NCBI GenBank assembly: GCA_002840735.1
Contig: PHBY01000002.1
Span: 124,001-188,000 of the forward strand
From: Chloroflexi bacterium HGW-Chloroflexi-2
GTDB lineage: Bacteria; Chloroflexota; Anaerolineae; Anaerolineales; Anaerolineaceae
Length of the DNA stretch: 64,000 bases
Reading direction: 5' to 3'
Both the position numbers and the translations under genes were made by a program. Every line of letters begins with the position of its first letter. Position 1 is the first letter of the stretch. This document shows, piece by piece, positions 51,292 to 60,694 of the stretch. The notes below the pieces were generated by a model, which made no database searches, was not told the DNA's origin, and saw nothing but the letters and a program-made list of their open reading frames with translations.

Positions 51292-52083
51292 TTATAGAAT
51301 TCCTTTTACCATCCCACCATCAACTGAAAGCATTGTACCTGTCAGGTAAGATGCTCTTGGGGATACGAGAAAGGCTGCTACATTCGCAAATTCTTCTGGT
51401 TCTGCCATCCTCCCTAATGGACATTCAGAAGCTTGTTTCGCTATTTCATCCTCCACCGAAGAATTATTTATTTGAGCACGGTTTTCCATTAATATTTTTA
51501 CTCTTTCGGTTTTAGTCCATCCTGGCAAGATCGAGTTAAATCGGATGCCTTCTTCCCCTAATTCCAGCGCTAATGTTTTTGTGAGTCCGATTGTTGCCGC
51601 TCGTATTGAATTGGATAGTATCAGATTTGGAATTGGCTGTTTAACGGAATATGAAGTAACTGTCAGTACGTTGGCGGTTTCAGAAATTCGGAGTAAAGGC
51701 AGCATTGCTCGAATCAGTCTCACATGACTGAGAAATGATAATTCAAAGGTCTTATACCAGGTTTCATCATTAATTGATTCGAACGCTCCAGGTGCTGGAC
51801 CTCCAGAATTGGTGATGAGTACATCTAGTTTTCCAAATTTTGATGCTATAAATTCAAACAATTTGGAAGGAAAATTTAATTCTGTTACATCACCAGCAAA
51901 TGGATAAATGGAGCCATTTGTTTTTTGGGTTAATTTCTCTGCCGCTTTATCTAGCTTCTCCTTATTTCGTCCATTGATTACCACAACAGCTTTCTCGTTT
52001 ATTAAAGTTTCAGCCATTGCATACCCAAGCCCTTGACTGGATCCTGCAATAAAAATTATCTTGCCATCTAATAACAAATCCAT
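51292..52083 (-). CDS. SDR family oxidoreductase
   Basis: A 263-aa short-chain dehydrogenase. AGSSQGLGYAMAETL is the cofactor loop, ITNSGGPAPG replaces the common NNAG, and GWTKTERV and TGTMLSVDGGMVKGIL are the C-terminal SDR motifs. The usual catalytic Tyr-x3-Lys position reads SVKQPIPNLILSNSIRAATIGL, in which Tyr-x3-Lys is not obvious. Relatives with this GGP signature are often annotated as 3-oxoacyl-ACP reductase homologues. An altered active site, or a non-reductase role, is possible. It precedes no clear partner; DUF503 is upstream by 11 bases. Confidence 0.85.
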   Translation of the reverse strand: MDLLLDGKIIFIAGSSQGLGYAMAETLINEKAVVVINGRNKEKLDKAAEKLTQKTNGSIYPFAGDVTELNFPSKLFEFIASKFGKLDVLITNSGGPAPGAFESINDETWYKTFELSFLSHVRLIRAMLPLLRISETANVLTVTSYSVKQPIPNLILSNSIRAATIGLTKTLALELGEEGIRFNSILPGWTKTERVKILMENRAQINNSSVEDEIAKQASECPLGRMAEPEEFANVAAFLVSPRASYLTGTMLSVDGGMVKGIL

Positions 52084-52094
52084 GTTTTTTCTCC

Positions 52095-52379
52095 TTATAA
52101 CAATTCTTTATGAGTTATTGATACTCGAATTTCCGGATATGTAGTCTCAATATATTCGATGATACTTTCTATCATTGAATCAAAAACCCTACCATTTTGT
52201 GAGATAATTGCCATCCCTAATTTTGCAGATTTCCAGACATCATTAAAGTCAATTTCTGCGATGGATACATTAAATTTTTTGGATATCCGTGAAGTAATCG
52301 ATGTCAAAATGCTACGTTTATCTTTAAGATTTTGAGCGAAAGGTATATCAATTTTTATTTCAATATAACAAAGAGCCAT
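52095..52379 (-). CDS. DUF503 (YlxP-like) protein
   Basis: A 94-aa protein of the DUF503/YlxP family, often encoded with rbfA and infB. LCYIEIKIDIPFAQNLKDKRSI starts the ferredoxin-like fold; FNVSIAEIDFNDVWKSAKLGMAII is the typical middle. Here it is divergent from folC and next to an SDR gene, without the translation genes. Function unknown. Confidence 0.88.
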   Translation of the reverse strand: MALCYIEIKIDIPFAQNLKDKRSILTSITSRISKKFNVSIAEIDFNDVWKSAKLGMAIISQNGRVFDSMIESIIEYIETTYPEIRVSITHKELL

Positions 52380-52480
52380 AATATCTCATCATCCTAGGAA
52401 TCAGGATTAATTAAATTGTACTTGCATAATTAAATTGCGTTTAGTAGAATTCAACTCTACCTTATGTTGTGGGAGTATCA

Positions 52481-53872
52481 ATGGATATCGAAACGAAATA
52501 TCAAGAAGCGTTGGATTATTTATACACATTTATCGATTACAGCATGACAAGAAATATGCGATACACCGAAGATAAGTTTAATTTAGATCGAATGCACAAA
52601 TTTATGGAATTATTTGATAATCCCCACAAAAAATATCCTGTGATTCATGTGGCCGGAACAAAAGGAAAAGGATCTACATCTGCTCTCATTGCCCATGCGT
52701 TATATGAACAAGGTTATAAAGTTGGTTTTTACACATCTCCCCATTTACATGACTTTTGCGAAAGAATTCAGGTCGATTTTGTCCCTATGAAGCATGAAGA
52801 AATGGTTGCTATTGTTGATCTAATGAAATCAAAAATTCCATTTGTTGCTGAAATTACTACTTTTGAATTGATGACTGCCATGGCATTTATCTATTTTATG
52901 AATAAGCATGTTGACTATGCAGTAATTGAAGTTGGTTTAGGTGGAAGACTGGATGCAACCAATGTAGTTTCTCCGTTAGTTTCTGTCATTACATCCTTAT
53001 CTTTAGATCATATCAATGTTCTGGGTGATACTCTGGCAAAGATTGCTTATGAAAAAGGTGGGATTATTAAGAACAATACGCCGGTAGTCGTTGCACCTCA
53101 AAAAGATGAAGCAATTTTGGTGCTTAAGAAAATCGCAGAAGAAAGAAACTCTCCATTATTTCAGGTGGGAAAAGATTATTTATACGCACAAGCAGCTAAA
53201 TCACTCAGTGGTCAAAATTTCTTTGTGTGGCCAAAAGAGGATCAAATCGCTGTAAATGCATTCATCGAAAGTGCTGGGCGAGAGGACTGGGAACCTACAA
53301 AATTTCATATACCTCTGTTAGGTTTTCACCAGGTCCAAAATGCAGCTACTGCCTTTACGACATTGACAGTTCTCAGACAAAACGGATTAAAGATCTCAGA
53401 TGATAGCATACGAAAGGGGTTTGCCAATGTGGTTTGGCCTGGAAGATTTGAAGTTATTAATCGTCGGCCATTTATCGTCATCGATTCTGCCCATAATCGC
53501 GAATCAGCTTTACGATTGCGCAACGCAGTTGATGATTATTTCCCAGGTATCCCAGTCGTTCTAGTTTTTGGTGCTTCAGAAGATAAAGATATTGATGGAA
53601 TGTTGGTAGAGTTATTACCAAGAGTAAAGATCGTGATTACTACAAAATCAATTCACCCCAGAGCGATATCTCCTGAGGATTTGGTCATTAAAGTCAATCA
53701 GATGGGTGTTCGCGCAATTCCTACGCAATCTCTCGAAGAGGCATTTGACCAGGCGCTTAAACTGGCAGGAAAAGAAAATCTCATTTTAGTGGCTGGAAGT
53801 ATTTTTGTCGCGGGTGGAATGAGAGATGTTTGGTTTGATTTACAAAAAATAGAGATGAAAGGTAACCAATGA
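52481..53872 (+). CDS. folC: Folylpolyglutamate synthase / dihydrofolate synthase
   Basis: This 463-aa Mur-ligase-fold enzyme adds glutamates to folates. VIHVAGTKGKGSTSALIAH is the ATP P-loop, GFYTSPHLHDFCERIQVD the folate site and DYAVIEVGLGGRLDATNVV a family strand. ITSLSLDHINVLGDTLAKIAYEKGGII and FHQVQNAATA follow. VIDSAHNRESA (usually DGAHN) and VFGASEDKDI mark the C-terminal domain. The ATG at 52481 follows GGGAG. It overlaps lon by 4 bases, an unusual pairing. Confidence 0.93.
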   Translation: MDIETKYQEALDYLYTFIDYSMTRNMRYTEDKFNLDRMHKFMELFDNPHKKYPVIHVAGTKGKGSTSALIAHALYEQGYKVGFYTSPHLHDFCERIQVDFVPMKHEEMVAIVDLMKSKIPFVAEITTFELMTAMAFIYFMNKHVDYAVIEVGLGGRLDATNVVSPLVSVITSLSLDHINVLGDTLAKIAYEKGGIIKNNTPVVVAPQKDEAILVLKKIAEERNSPLFQVGKDYLYAQAAKSLSGQNFFVWPKEDQIAVNAFIESAGREDWEPTKFHIPLLGFHQVQNAATAFTTLTVLRQNGLKISDDSIRKGFANVVWPGRFEVINRRPFIVIDSAHNRESALRLRNAVDDYFPGIPVVLVFGASEDKDIDGMLVELLPRVKIVITTKSIHPRAISPEDLVIKVNQMGVRAIPTQSLEEAFDQALKLAGKENLILVAGSIFVAGGMRDVWFDLQKIEMKGNQ

Positions 53873-56334
53873 TGAGTGAGAATTGGTTCTTAGATAATCA
53901 AGACGATTTTGATATTCCTTATAAATATAGATCTGATGAGTTTTACCAATTTCCAAATTTTGAACCGGACGAAAATGGTGAATTTGAGTGTGCTGCGATT
54001 ATCGTTCGAGATTTAATTGTTTTTCCACGCATGATGACACCAATCTTGATAGATGCTGGCCTCAATTACAGCGCGATTCAATCTGCACTTAAGAAATTTG
54101 AAACGCTTGTAGCAATTTATGTTGTTGATCATGAAAATCAACCAGAAGAGAGTTTTGACTTTTTACCAATAGGTACAGAAATTTCTGTTGGAAAAATAAT
54201 GTCCCTTCCAGAAGGTGATTACTCTGCTCTAATTCAGGGAAGAAGGCGGGTGGAAATTCTGGCAGTTGTACAGGAAGATCCCTATATCAAAGTGCGAGTT
54301 CGGGTCATCACTGAAAAAGTAACGAATGATCGTCATATAAAAGCTTTGATGCGCATCAGTAAAGATTTATTTATTAAATGTGTTCATTTAGATAAAAGCT
54401 TATCAGATGAAGCACAATTATTTGCTACGAATATTCAGGATCCTTCCTGGCTAACGGATATGATCTCTTCTGCCATTACGATCAGCCCAATTGATCGTCG
54501 TAAATTAATTATTGAAGTTAATCCGAGAGAAAGATTGAAATTATTGAATAGAATTCTAGCGCAGGAATTGGATGTGTTGGAATTGGAAGACGAAATTCAG
54601 GCGAAGATCCAAAACGAAGTTGACAAAACGCAAAGAGAATATTATTTGCGTGAACAATTGAAAGCGATACAGGCAGAATTAGGTGAAAATGATCTATTTA
54701 TCAATGAGCTCTCTGAACTAAGGGAGAAAGTGAAAAACAAAAAATTACCTGACGATGCAAAATTTGTGGTAAATAAGGAAATAGATCGACTCTTGCAAAT
54801 GCCGCCTATGTCGCCTGAAACTGGGATCATTCGGAGTTATATTGATTGGATTCTGGATTTACCCTGGTATGAAGCTACTGATGATAATCTGGATGTACAA
54901 CATGCAAACCAGGTTTTAGAAAAAAACCATTATGGATTAGGAAAAGTAAAGGACAGAATACTTGAATTTATTGCAGTCCAAAAATTAAAACCTCAAGATT
55001 CAAAGCAACCCATATTATGTTTTGTTGGCTCACCTGGAACCGGAAAAACGTCATTGGGACGATCAATATCTGAAGCATTGGGAAAGAAGTTTGTAAGAGT
55101 TTCTTTAGGTGGTATTCGCGATGAGGCAGAAATCCGAGGTCATAGAAGAACTTATATTGGTGCTTTGCCTGGTCGGGTGCTGCAGACAATGAAAAAAGCC
55201 GGGACTATCAATCCTCTGTTTATGCTGGATGAAATAGATAAATTAGGTTCTGATTTCAGGGGGGATCCATCTGCTGCATTATTGGAAGTATTGGATCCTG
55301 AACAAAATAAAGAATATTCAGATCATTATCTTGAACTCGATTATGATTTATCCAGGGTTTTGTTTATCACAACTGCAAACACTACGCTCTCAATACCATC
55401 AGCATTGTTGGACCGAATGGAAGTGATTGAATTTTCCAGTTATATTGAAGATGAGAAAGTTATGATTTCAAAACAGTTCTTAATTCCAAGACAGTTGCAT
55501 GAAACGGGGATTGAGGACCTGAATGTACAATTTCCTGAAGGTTCCATTCGACAAATCATTAGAAATTACACGTACGAAGCAGGTGTGAGAAATCTTGAAC
55601 GCGAAATTGGACGAATTTGTAGGAAAATTGCTCGATTAAAAACCGAAGGTAAAAGCTTCCCGACAAAAATAGAATCTCATCATATTGAGAGATTTTTAGG
55701 TCCACAGCAAATTTTTGATCTGGAAGCTGAGCATGAAGATGAAATTGGCGTAGCCACAGCCATGGCATGGACGGAAAGTGGTGGTGACATTATGCCAGTG
55801 GAAGTTTTAATTGTAGATGGAAAGGGAAATCTTCAAATCACTGGTCAGATAGGTGAGGTGATGCAGGAATCCGCTCAAGCTGCGTTATCCTACATGAAAT
55901 CCAAAGCTGATGTTTTAGGTGTGGATGCGGAAATTTTTGAAAATGTTGATGTTCATATACACATTCCAGAAGGTGGAATTCCAAAAGATGGTCCGAGTGC
56001 AGGCATAACAATTGCGAGTGCGTTGATTTCCGCTGTTACAAATCGAAAAGTTCGTCGAGATGTTGCGTTAACTGGAGAAATAACCCTTCGGGGAAGGATA
56101 CTTCCAGTCGGTGGAATAAGAGAAAAGATCCTGGCTGCTCATCGTGCTGGCATAACAAAAATATTTATTCCCGTGAAAAATGAAAAGGATCTTGTTGATT
56201 TATCTAAGAAAGTACGAAAACAATTAAACATTGTTCTTGTAAAACATATGGATGAGGTTATTGAAGAAGTTTTATTACCTGCTGATCCAAAAATTATAAA
56301 GGAAAAACCAGCCAGGAAACCAAAAGAAAATTAA
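53869..56334 (+). CDS. lon: ATP-dependent protease La (Lon)
   Basis: An 821-aa LonA. The N-terminal LON substrate domain is about residues 40-245. A coiled region ends in [19 protein letters not shown]. The AAA+ domain has [14 protein letters not shown] (Walker A) and [15 protein letters not shown] (Walker B). The C-terminal protease has the catalytic Ser in [15 protein letters not shown] and Lys in [14 protein letters not shown]. It is cytoplasmic and degrades damaged and regulatory proteins. The start overlaps the folC stop (ATGA). The last 15 residues are a basic tail ([10 protein letters not shown]). Convergent with the coiled-coil gene, only 3 bases apart. Confidence 0.96.
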   Translation: MMSENWFLDNQDDFDIPYKYRSDEFYQFPNFEPDENGEFECAAIIVRDLIVFPRMMTPILIDAGLNYSAIQSALKKFETLVAIYVVDHENQPEESFDFLPIGTEISVGKIMSLPEGDYSALIQGRRRVEILAVVQEDPYIKVRVRVITEKVTNDRHIKALMRISKDLFIKCVHLDKSLSDEAQLFATNIQDPSWLTDMISSAITISPIDRRKLIIEVNPRERLKLLNRILAQELDVLELEDEIQAKIQNEVDKTQREYYLREQLKAIQAELGENDLFINELSELREKVKNKKLPDDAKFVVNKEIDRLLQMPPMSPETGIIRSYIDWILDLPWYEATDDNLDVQHANQVLEKNHYGLGKVKDRILEFIAVQKLKPQDSKQPILCFVGSPGTGKTSLGRSISEALGKKFVRVSLGGIRDEAEIRGHRRTYIGALPGRVLQTMKKAGTINPLFMLDEIDKLGSDFRGDPSAALLEVLDPEQNKEYSDHYLELDYDLSRVLFITTANTTLSIPSALLDRMEVIEFSSYIEDEKVMISKQFLIPRQLHETGIEDLNVQFPEGSIRQIIRNYTYEAGVRNLEREIGRICRKIARLKTEGKSFPTKIESHHIERFLGPQQIFDLEAEHEDEIGVATAMAWTESGGDIMPVEVLIVDGKGNLQITGQIGEVMQESAQAALSYMKSKADVLGVDAEIFENVDVHIHIPEGGIPKDGPSAGITIASALISAVTNRKVRRDVALTGEITLRGRILPVGGIREKILAAHRAGITKIFIPVKNEKDLVDLSKKVRKQLNIVLVKHMDEVIEEVLLPADPKIIKEKPARKPKEN

Positions 56335-56337
56335 GAT

Positions 56338-56799
56338 TTAACCAGATGGTGGTTTTGAGATATTTTGGAGTGCTTTAATACCATTTTTGACCTGGACGAG
56401 TAATACTTCTAATTCTTTCTCTAAATCCGAAAGTGAGGTAATAATGTATTGGTCAGCTTCAATACGATTGATTTCGCTTTCCTGTTTTGCCTGTTCAATG
56501 ATCTGGTTGGCCCGCACTTGAGCACTTTGAATAATTGCATCTTTTTCAACCAACTGGCTGGCTTTTTCTCTTGCCAATTGCAGGGTACGATTTGCCTCTT
56601 CCTGTCCCTGAGCAATAAGCCGGTCTCGTTGGGCTAACAATTGTTGCGCTTTTTTTATCTCTTCAGGAATGGAAACGCGCATTTGATCAATAATGCTTAA
56701 CATTTTATCTTCATCAACAACAACCTTACGCATCATGGGCAATGGACGGCTCTCGTTGAATAGTTCTTCCAGTCGGTCTACCAGATGTAAAATGTCCAT
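56338..56799 (-). CDS. Coiled-coil protein (DivIVA/ATP-synthase-B-like), unknown function
   Basis: A 153-aa protein. DILHLVDRLEELFNESRPLP and the following RKVVVDEDKMLSIIDQMR are reminiscent of a conserved Chloroflexota family. A long coiled coil follows from about residue 45 to 140 (KKAQQLLAQRDRLIAQGQEE; REKASQLVEKDAIIQSAQVR). No membrane segment or catalytic motif is seen. GGAGGATTT precedes the ATG at 56799. It is the last gene of the asp23-fakA-fakB-recG-coaD unit, about 39 bases after coaD. A structural or polarity role like DivIVA is a guess. Confidence 0.8.
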   Translation of the reverse strand: MDILHLVDRLEELFNESRPLPMMRKVVVDEDKMLSIIDQMRVSIPEEIKKAQQLLAQRDRLIAQGQEEANRTLQLAREKASQLVEKDAIIQSAQVRANQIIEQAKQESEINRIEADQYIITSLSDLEKELEVLLVQVKNGIKALQNISKPPSG

Positions 56800-56838
56800 A
56801 AATCCTCCAAGCAATATCAAATCTAATAATCGAAAAAA

Positions 56839-57363
56839 TTAATCACGCAAATAGGTTGGTTGAACAATGGTTTGGTCTTCACCTAATTCAAGTAATCGTC
56901 TATCCAGAGCTGATTTAACTATTTTTGGTACCATGCGGGAATAATCCCCACCTAAGGATGCGATTTCACGCACTGTTGATGATGATAGAAAGGTATATTT
57001 TTCGTTCGTTATGAGAGCAGCCACTTCAATATCCGGGGCAAGGTGCTTATTCGCGAGTGCCATCCGGAATTCGTGTTCAAAGTCGGAAATTACTCTCAAT
57101 CCTCGGACAATTACTTTGGCGTTTATTTCTCTGGCAAAGGCAACCGTTAACCCACTGTAGCCGACCACTTTTATATTTTCAATGTCAGCTAAAGATTCTT
57201 TCGTTAGCGAAAGTCTTTCTTCTGGAGAAAAGAGCAGATTTTTCAATGGTCGATCATACACAGCCACAACCAATTCATCGAATATTTTTGAAGCTCTGGT
57301 TGCAATGTCAATATGACCACAATGTATAGGATCAAAAGTACCAGGAAATAGGGCTCTTACCAT
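56839..57363 (-). CDS. coaD: Phosphopantetheine adenylyltransferase
   Basis: This 174-aa enzyme performs the penultimate step of coenzyme A synthesis. RALFPGTFDPIHCGHIDIATRA contains the HxGH-type nucleotidyl motif (HCGH). VVGYSGLTVAFAREINAKVIVRGLRVISDFEHEF and TFLSSSTVREIASLGGD (the ISSxxVR-type motif, here LSSSTVR) complete it. It starts two bases after recG. Such recG-coaD neighbours are common in bacteria. Normal length with a slightly extended tail. Confidence 0.96.
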   Translation of the reverse strand: MVRALFPGTFDPIHCGHIDIATRASKIFDELVVAVYDRPLKNLLFSPEERLSLTKESLADIENIKVVGYSGLTVAFAREINAKVIVRGLRVISDFEHEFRMALANKHLAPDIEVAALITNEKYTFLSSSTVREIASLGGDYSRMVPKIVKSALDRRLLELGEDQTIVQPTYLRD

Positions 57364-57365
57364 GT

Positions 57366-59816
57366 TTAGTTTTTTTCTCCAATCATTTTCTGCCAGTATT
57401 CTGACATTATTATCTTATATAAGTGGCTATCTTCATTAATAAAATCAGGATCATTTTCTAATACTTCTTTTGCTAATGATCTTGCTTTTTCTATTAGTTT
57501 AACATTCATTATATTTGAAAATCGTATTTCTTTATAGCCAGATTGTCGAATACCTATAAAATCTCCTGGACCCCTTTGAGACAAATCAATTTCAGCCAGT
57601 TTAAATCCATCATTTGTAGAAACCATTGCTTTAAGTCGTTCATTTTCGATTGCATCTTCTGTTTCAGGTATTAATAAACAGTAAGATTGTTGATTACCTC
57701 TACCAACCCTTCCACGTAATTGATGAAGTTGAGATAATCCAAATCGATTGGCTCCTTCGATCATCATAATGGCTGCATTTGGCACATCCACGCCAACCTC
57801 AATCACAGTCGTAGTTACGAGAATTTGGTAAATTCCTGTACGAAAATTCATCATCACTTTTTCTTTTTCTTCTGATTTCATTCTTCCATGTAATAAACCA
57901 ATGGATAAATCAGAAAAAACTTCTTTTTTTAAGTGGTTGTATTCATTTACCGCAGCATTCGTACCGGTCATTTCCTCGTCATCCGATTCGATCAGGGGAT
58001 AAACAATAAATGCTTGAGAACCTTCATGGACAAGTTGCTGGATAAAAGTAAATGCTTCTGATTTTTTTTGTGGATTTATGATGAGAGTTTTAATCTCTTT
58101 TCTTCCTGGAGGAATTTCATCTATGATTGATAAATCCAGGTCACCAAAAATTGTTAATGCGAGCGTTCGTGGAATTGGCGTGGCTGTCATTACCAGGAGA
58201 TGTGAAGATGAACCTTTTGATCTGATTTTTTTTCTCTGCATGACACCAAAGCGATGTTGTTCGTCGATAACCACAAATTCCAGATTTTTAAATTCAATGG
58301 GTTCTTCAATCAGCGCATGAGTGCCTACAGCCACTTTAATTAATCCAGATTTTAGATTTTCCTTGATGGTATTTTTTTCTTTTTCAGAAGTATCACCTGA
58401 TAGATAACAAATTTCGTCCTGAGAAATAATATTGTTTTCAAGAAGAAATGAGCGAATATTTGTGTATAGTTGGTCTGCAAGAATACCTGTCGGTGCCATA
58501 ACTGCTGATTGAAAACCATTATTAACGATTCCAGCTATGATAATGGCAGCGACAATCGTTTTTCCTGATCCTACATCTCCCTGAACAAGCCGGCTCATGG
58601 GAACACCTGATTCTAAATCCGACTGGATTTCAGATATACATATTTTTTGAGCGTTTGTTAATGAATATGGCAAATTATCGATCAGTTCTTCTAATAATTT
58701 GTTATCGAATTTGATTTTCTTTGCTGCGACTTTTTGCCAATTTTTCTTTTGTTGAAGCATAGCCAGGTGTAAAAAGAAGGTGTCCTGGAAAGAAAAGCGT
58801 TCTTCTGACAATCTTTTAAGCTCAAAATTTTCAGGAAAATGGATATTTTTAAGGGCTGTTGGGAGGTCTAAAATATTCGCTTTGGATAAGAATTCAGAAC
58901 TAAAAAAATCGGATATTTTTGGGACCCATAAACTAATTTGATTGGAGATGGTTTCTCTTAGCCATTTCTGTGTGATATTTTTTGTTAATGAATAATAAGG
59001 AAAAAGACGATTAAGAGTTACGCCTCCACGTTCTAATTCAATCCATTCAGGATTGGTTAACGCATATCTACCCATGTACATGTCAACTTTTCCGGAAACC
59101 ATAATTCGAATGCCAGGTTTGATCGATTTTTCGAGAAAAGGTTGATTGAAAAATGTTATGCGCAGACTTCCGGTTTCATCCTCTACAATAACCTCTGTAA
59201 TTTTCTGTTTTCCGCCTTTTATATTTCTGGTGTGAATACTTTTTACTATAGCTGCGACTGATACTTTTTCAGAAAACTTTAGTTGGTTTATTGTCATGAG
59301 ATTACTGAAATCTTCGTGTTTTCTTGGAAAAAAATAAATTAAGTCTTTAATTGTTAATATTCCCAACCTGGATAGTGCATCCGCACGAAATTTTCCGATG
59401 CCTGGAATTTTGATAACGGGATTGGATAACGCTTTTTCTAAATCAAACAAATTTTGATTAGAAAATTCTTTTTTTGTTTCCGGTTCTTCATGAATCTTTT
59501 CATCGGATAAGTCTTTTTTTGTAATGAAAAATTCGGCATACTTTAAATTAGGATTTTTTTCCAAATTACCTGTATGTTTTAAGATCTCAAAGATCTTTTT
59601 GATCGAGTCTTTTCTACCTGTTTGATCTAAGAAAGGATAATTTGCTAAAATTTCGCATATTTCGTTAATTAGATCTGTCGGAGCTCCTTGTATAAGAGCC
59701 TCTGTTTTCCATCCTGCACAAATCTTTTCTAATCCACCAAAAACCGAACGATTATCATATTGTCGGTCGATTTCTAATAGCAAGAATTTAGTTAATTTTT
59801 CAATAGATGCAAACAT
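57366..59816 (-). CDS. recG: ATP-dependent DNA helicase RecG
   Basis: An 816-aa helicase that reverses stalled forks and processes recombination intermediates. It has a long N-terminal extension of about 130 residues before the wedge domain, which starts NPVIKIPGIGKFRADALSRLGI. The OB fold (KVSVAAIVKSIHTRNIKGGKQ) and superfamily 2 motifs follow: MSRLVQGDVGSGKTIVAA, EFVVIDEQHRFGV, VMTATPIPRTLALT, QLRGRVGRG. RecG usually has about 690 residues; the extra N terminus is typical of some Chloroflexota. It sits between fakB (12 bases) and coaD (2 bases). Confidence 0.96.
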   Translation of the reverse strand: MFASIEKLTKFLLLEIDRQYDNRSVFGGLEKICAGWKTEALIQGAPTDLINEICEILANYPFLDQTGRKDSIKKIFEILKHTGNLEKNPNLKYAEFFITKKDLSDEKIHEEPETKKEFSNQNLFDLEKALSNPVIKIPGIGKFRADALSRLGILTIKDLIYFFPRKHEDFSNLMTINQLKFSEKVSVAAIVKSIHTRNIKGGKQKITEVIVEDETGSLRITFFNQPFLEKSIKPGIRIMVSGKVDMYMGRYALTNPEWIELERGGVTLNRLFPYYSLTKNITQKWLRETISNQISLWVPKISDFFSSEFLSKANILDLPTALKNIHFPENFELKRLSEERFSFQDTFFLHLAMLQQKKNWQKVAAKKIKFDNKLLEELIDNLPYSLTNAQKICISEIQSDLESGVPMSRLVQGDVGSGKTIVAAIIIAGIVNNGFQSAVMAPTGILADQLYTNIRSFLLENNIISQDEICYLSGDTSEKEKNTIKENLKSGLIKVAVGTHALIEEPIEFKNLEFVVIDEQHRFGVMQRKKIRSKGSSSHLLVMTATPIPRTLALTIFGDLDLSIIDEIPPGRKEIKTLIINPQKKSEAFTFIQQLVHEGSQAFIVYPLIESDDEEMTGTNAAVNEYNHLKKEVFSDLSIGLLHGRMKSEEKEKVMMNFRTGIYQILVTTTVIEVGVDVPNAAIMMIEGANRFGLSQLHQLRGRVGRGNQQSYCLLIPETEDAIENERLKAMVSTNDGFKLAEIDLSQRGPGDFIGIRQSGYKEIRFSNIMNVKLIEKARSLAKEVLENDPDFINEDSHLYKIIMSEYWQKMIGEKN

Positions 59817-59828
59817 TTACATAAGTTG

Positions 59829-60692
59829 TCAACCGGATAGTGAATAAGGTCTCTCAAAAATTATTAAACCTAAGGTTTTTGGACCAAAAATTGCCCCTAA
59901 AAATGGATTTATTCTATGTTCACTAAATGGAGTATCTGGAAAATTTTCCTGCACAAATAATTTCAAAATTCGATTATCTATACCTTGTGTATTGATACCC
60001 TTTAATAATGAGATATGAATAAGGTCATCATATTCTTCAATAAATTCCTGAAAATAATCCTGTGCATGCCTGAAGTTTCTGACCTTACAAATAGCCTGAG
60101 GATAACCTTCTTCTAAGGTAAAAATGGGATGCAGATTTAACATTTCTCCTATCACTGCCTGGGAGTATTCAAGAATGTCAATATTATATAAATATTTCAT
60201 ACAAGGCGTGCAAAATAAAGTATAAATATGAGGGATTAATTGGCGTACATGGCGATCTGCTTCGGTTAATGATGCTCCTGTACTGATAATTTCTGTTGCT
60301 GCTTGAACAATCATCCCTAAACCAGTAGCAATTGTTTGTGAATTCACTACTTGTATCGTTGTTTCTCCCTGAATTAATTTCACAGCTTCAATAGAATTTT
60401 GATAGAATGCTGATAAATTTGCTGAATTTGTGATTACCAATAATTCATTAAATTTTTTAAGCAATACAACAAATTGCTCAGCGATTTCTGCTGGTGAGGG
60501 AACAAGTAATTTAGTTTTTCTTTCATTAGAAGGCGACAGTGGTAAGTCAGCTGTTTTTACCCCGGTACCTTCTTTGATGATGGAGTCATTAATGACAATA
60601 TCAAGAGGAATAATCCTGACCAGGTCTTTTCCCTGGAAACTCGGATTTGGAAACTGAGCTGTGCTATCGGTAATGACGGCGATTTTGGACAT
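59829..60692 (-). CDS. fakB: DegV family fatty-acid-binding protein (FakB-like)
   Basis: A 287-aa DegV-fold protein. KIAVITDSTAQFPN starts the family, with NSQTIATGLGMIVQAA and FTLEEGYPQAICKVRNF later; it ends ALIFERPY-like (LIIFERPYSLSG). In Staphylococcus and others, DegV proteins (FakB) hold a fatty acid while FakA phosphorylates it. Placement two bases after the fakA-like gene strongly supports that role. I take ATG 60692; a GTG six bases upstream overlaps the fakA stop. Only one FakB is visible; other genomes have several with different acyl preferences. Confidence 0.88.
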   Translation of the reverse strand: MSKIAVITDSTAQFPNPSFQGKDLVRIIPLDIVINDSIIKEGTGVKTADLPLSPSNERKTKLLVPSPAEIAEQFVVLLKKFNELLVITNSANLSAFYQNSIEAVKLIQGETTIQVVNSQTIATGLGMIVQAATEIISTGASLTEADRHVRQLIPHIYTLFCTPCMKYLYNIDILEYSQAVIGEMLNLHPIFTLEEGYPQAICKVRNFRHAQDYFQEFIEEYDDLIHISLLKGINTQGIDNRILKLFVQENFPDTPFSEHRINPFLGAIFGPKTLGLIIFERPYSLSG

Positions 60693-60694
60693 AT

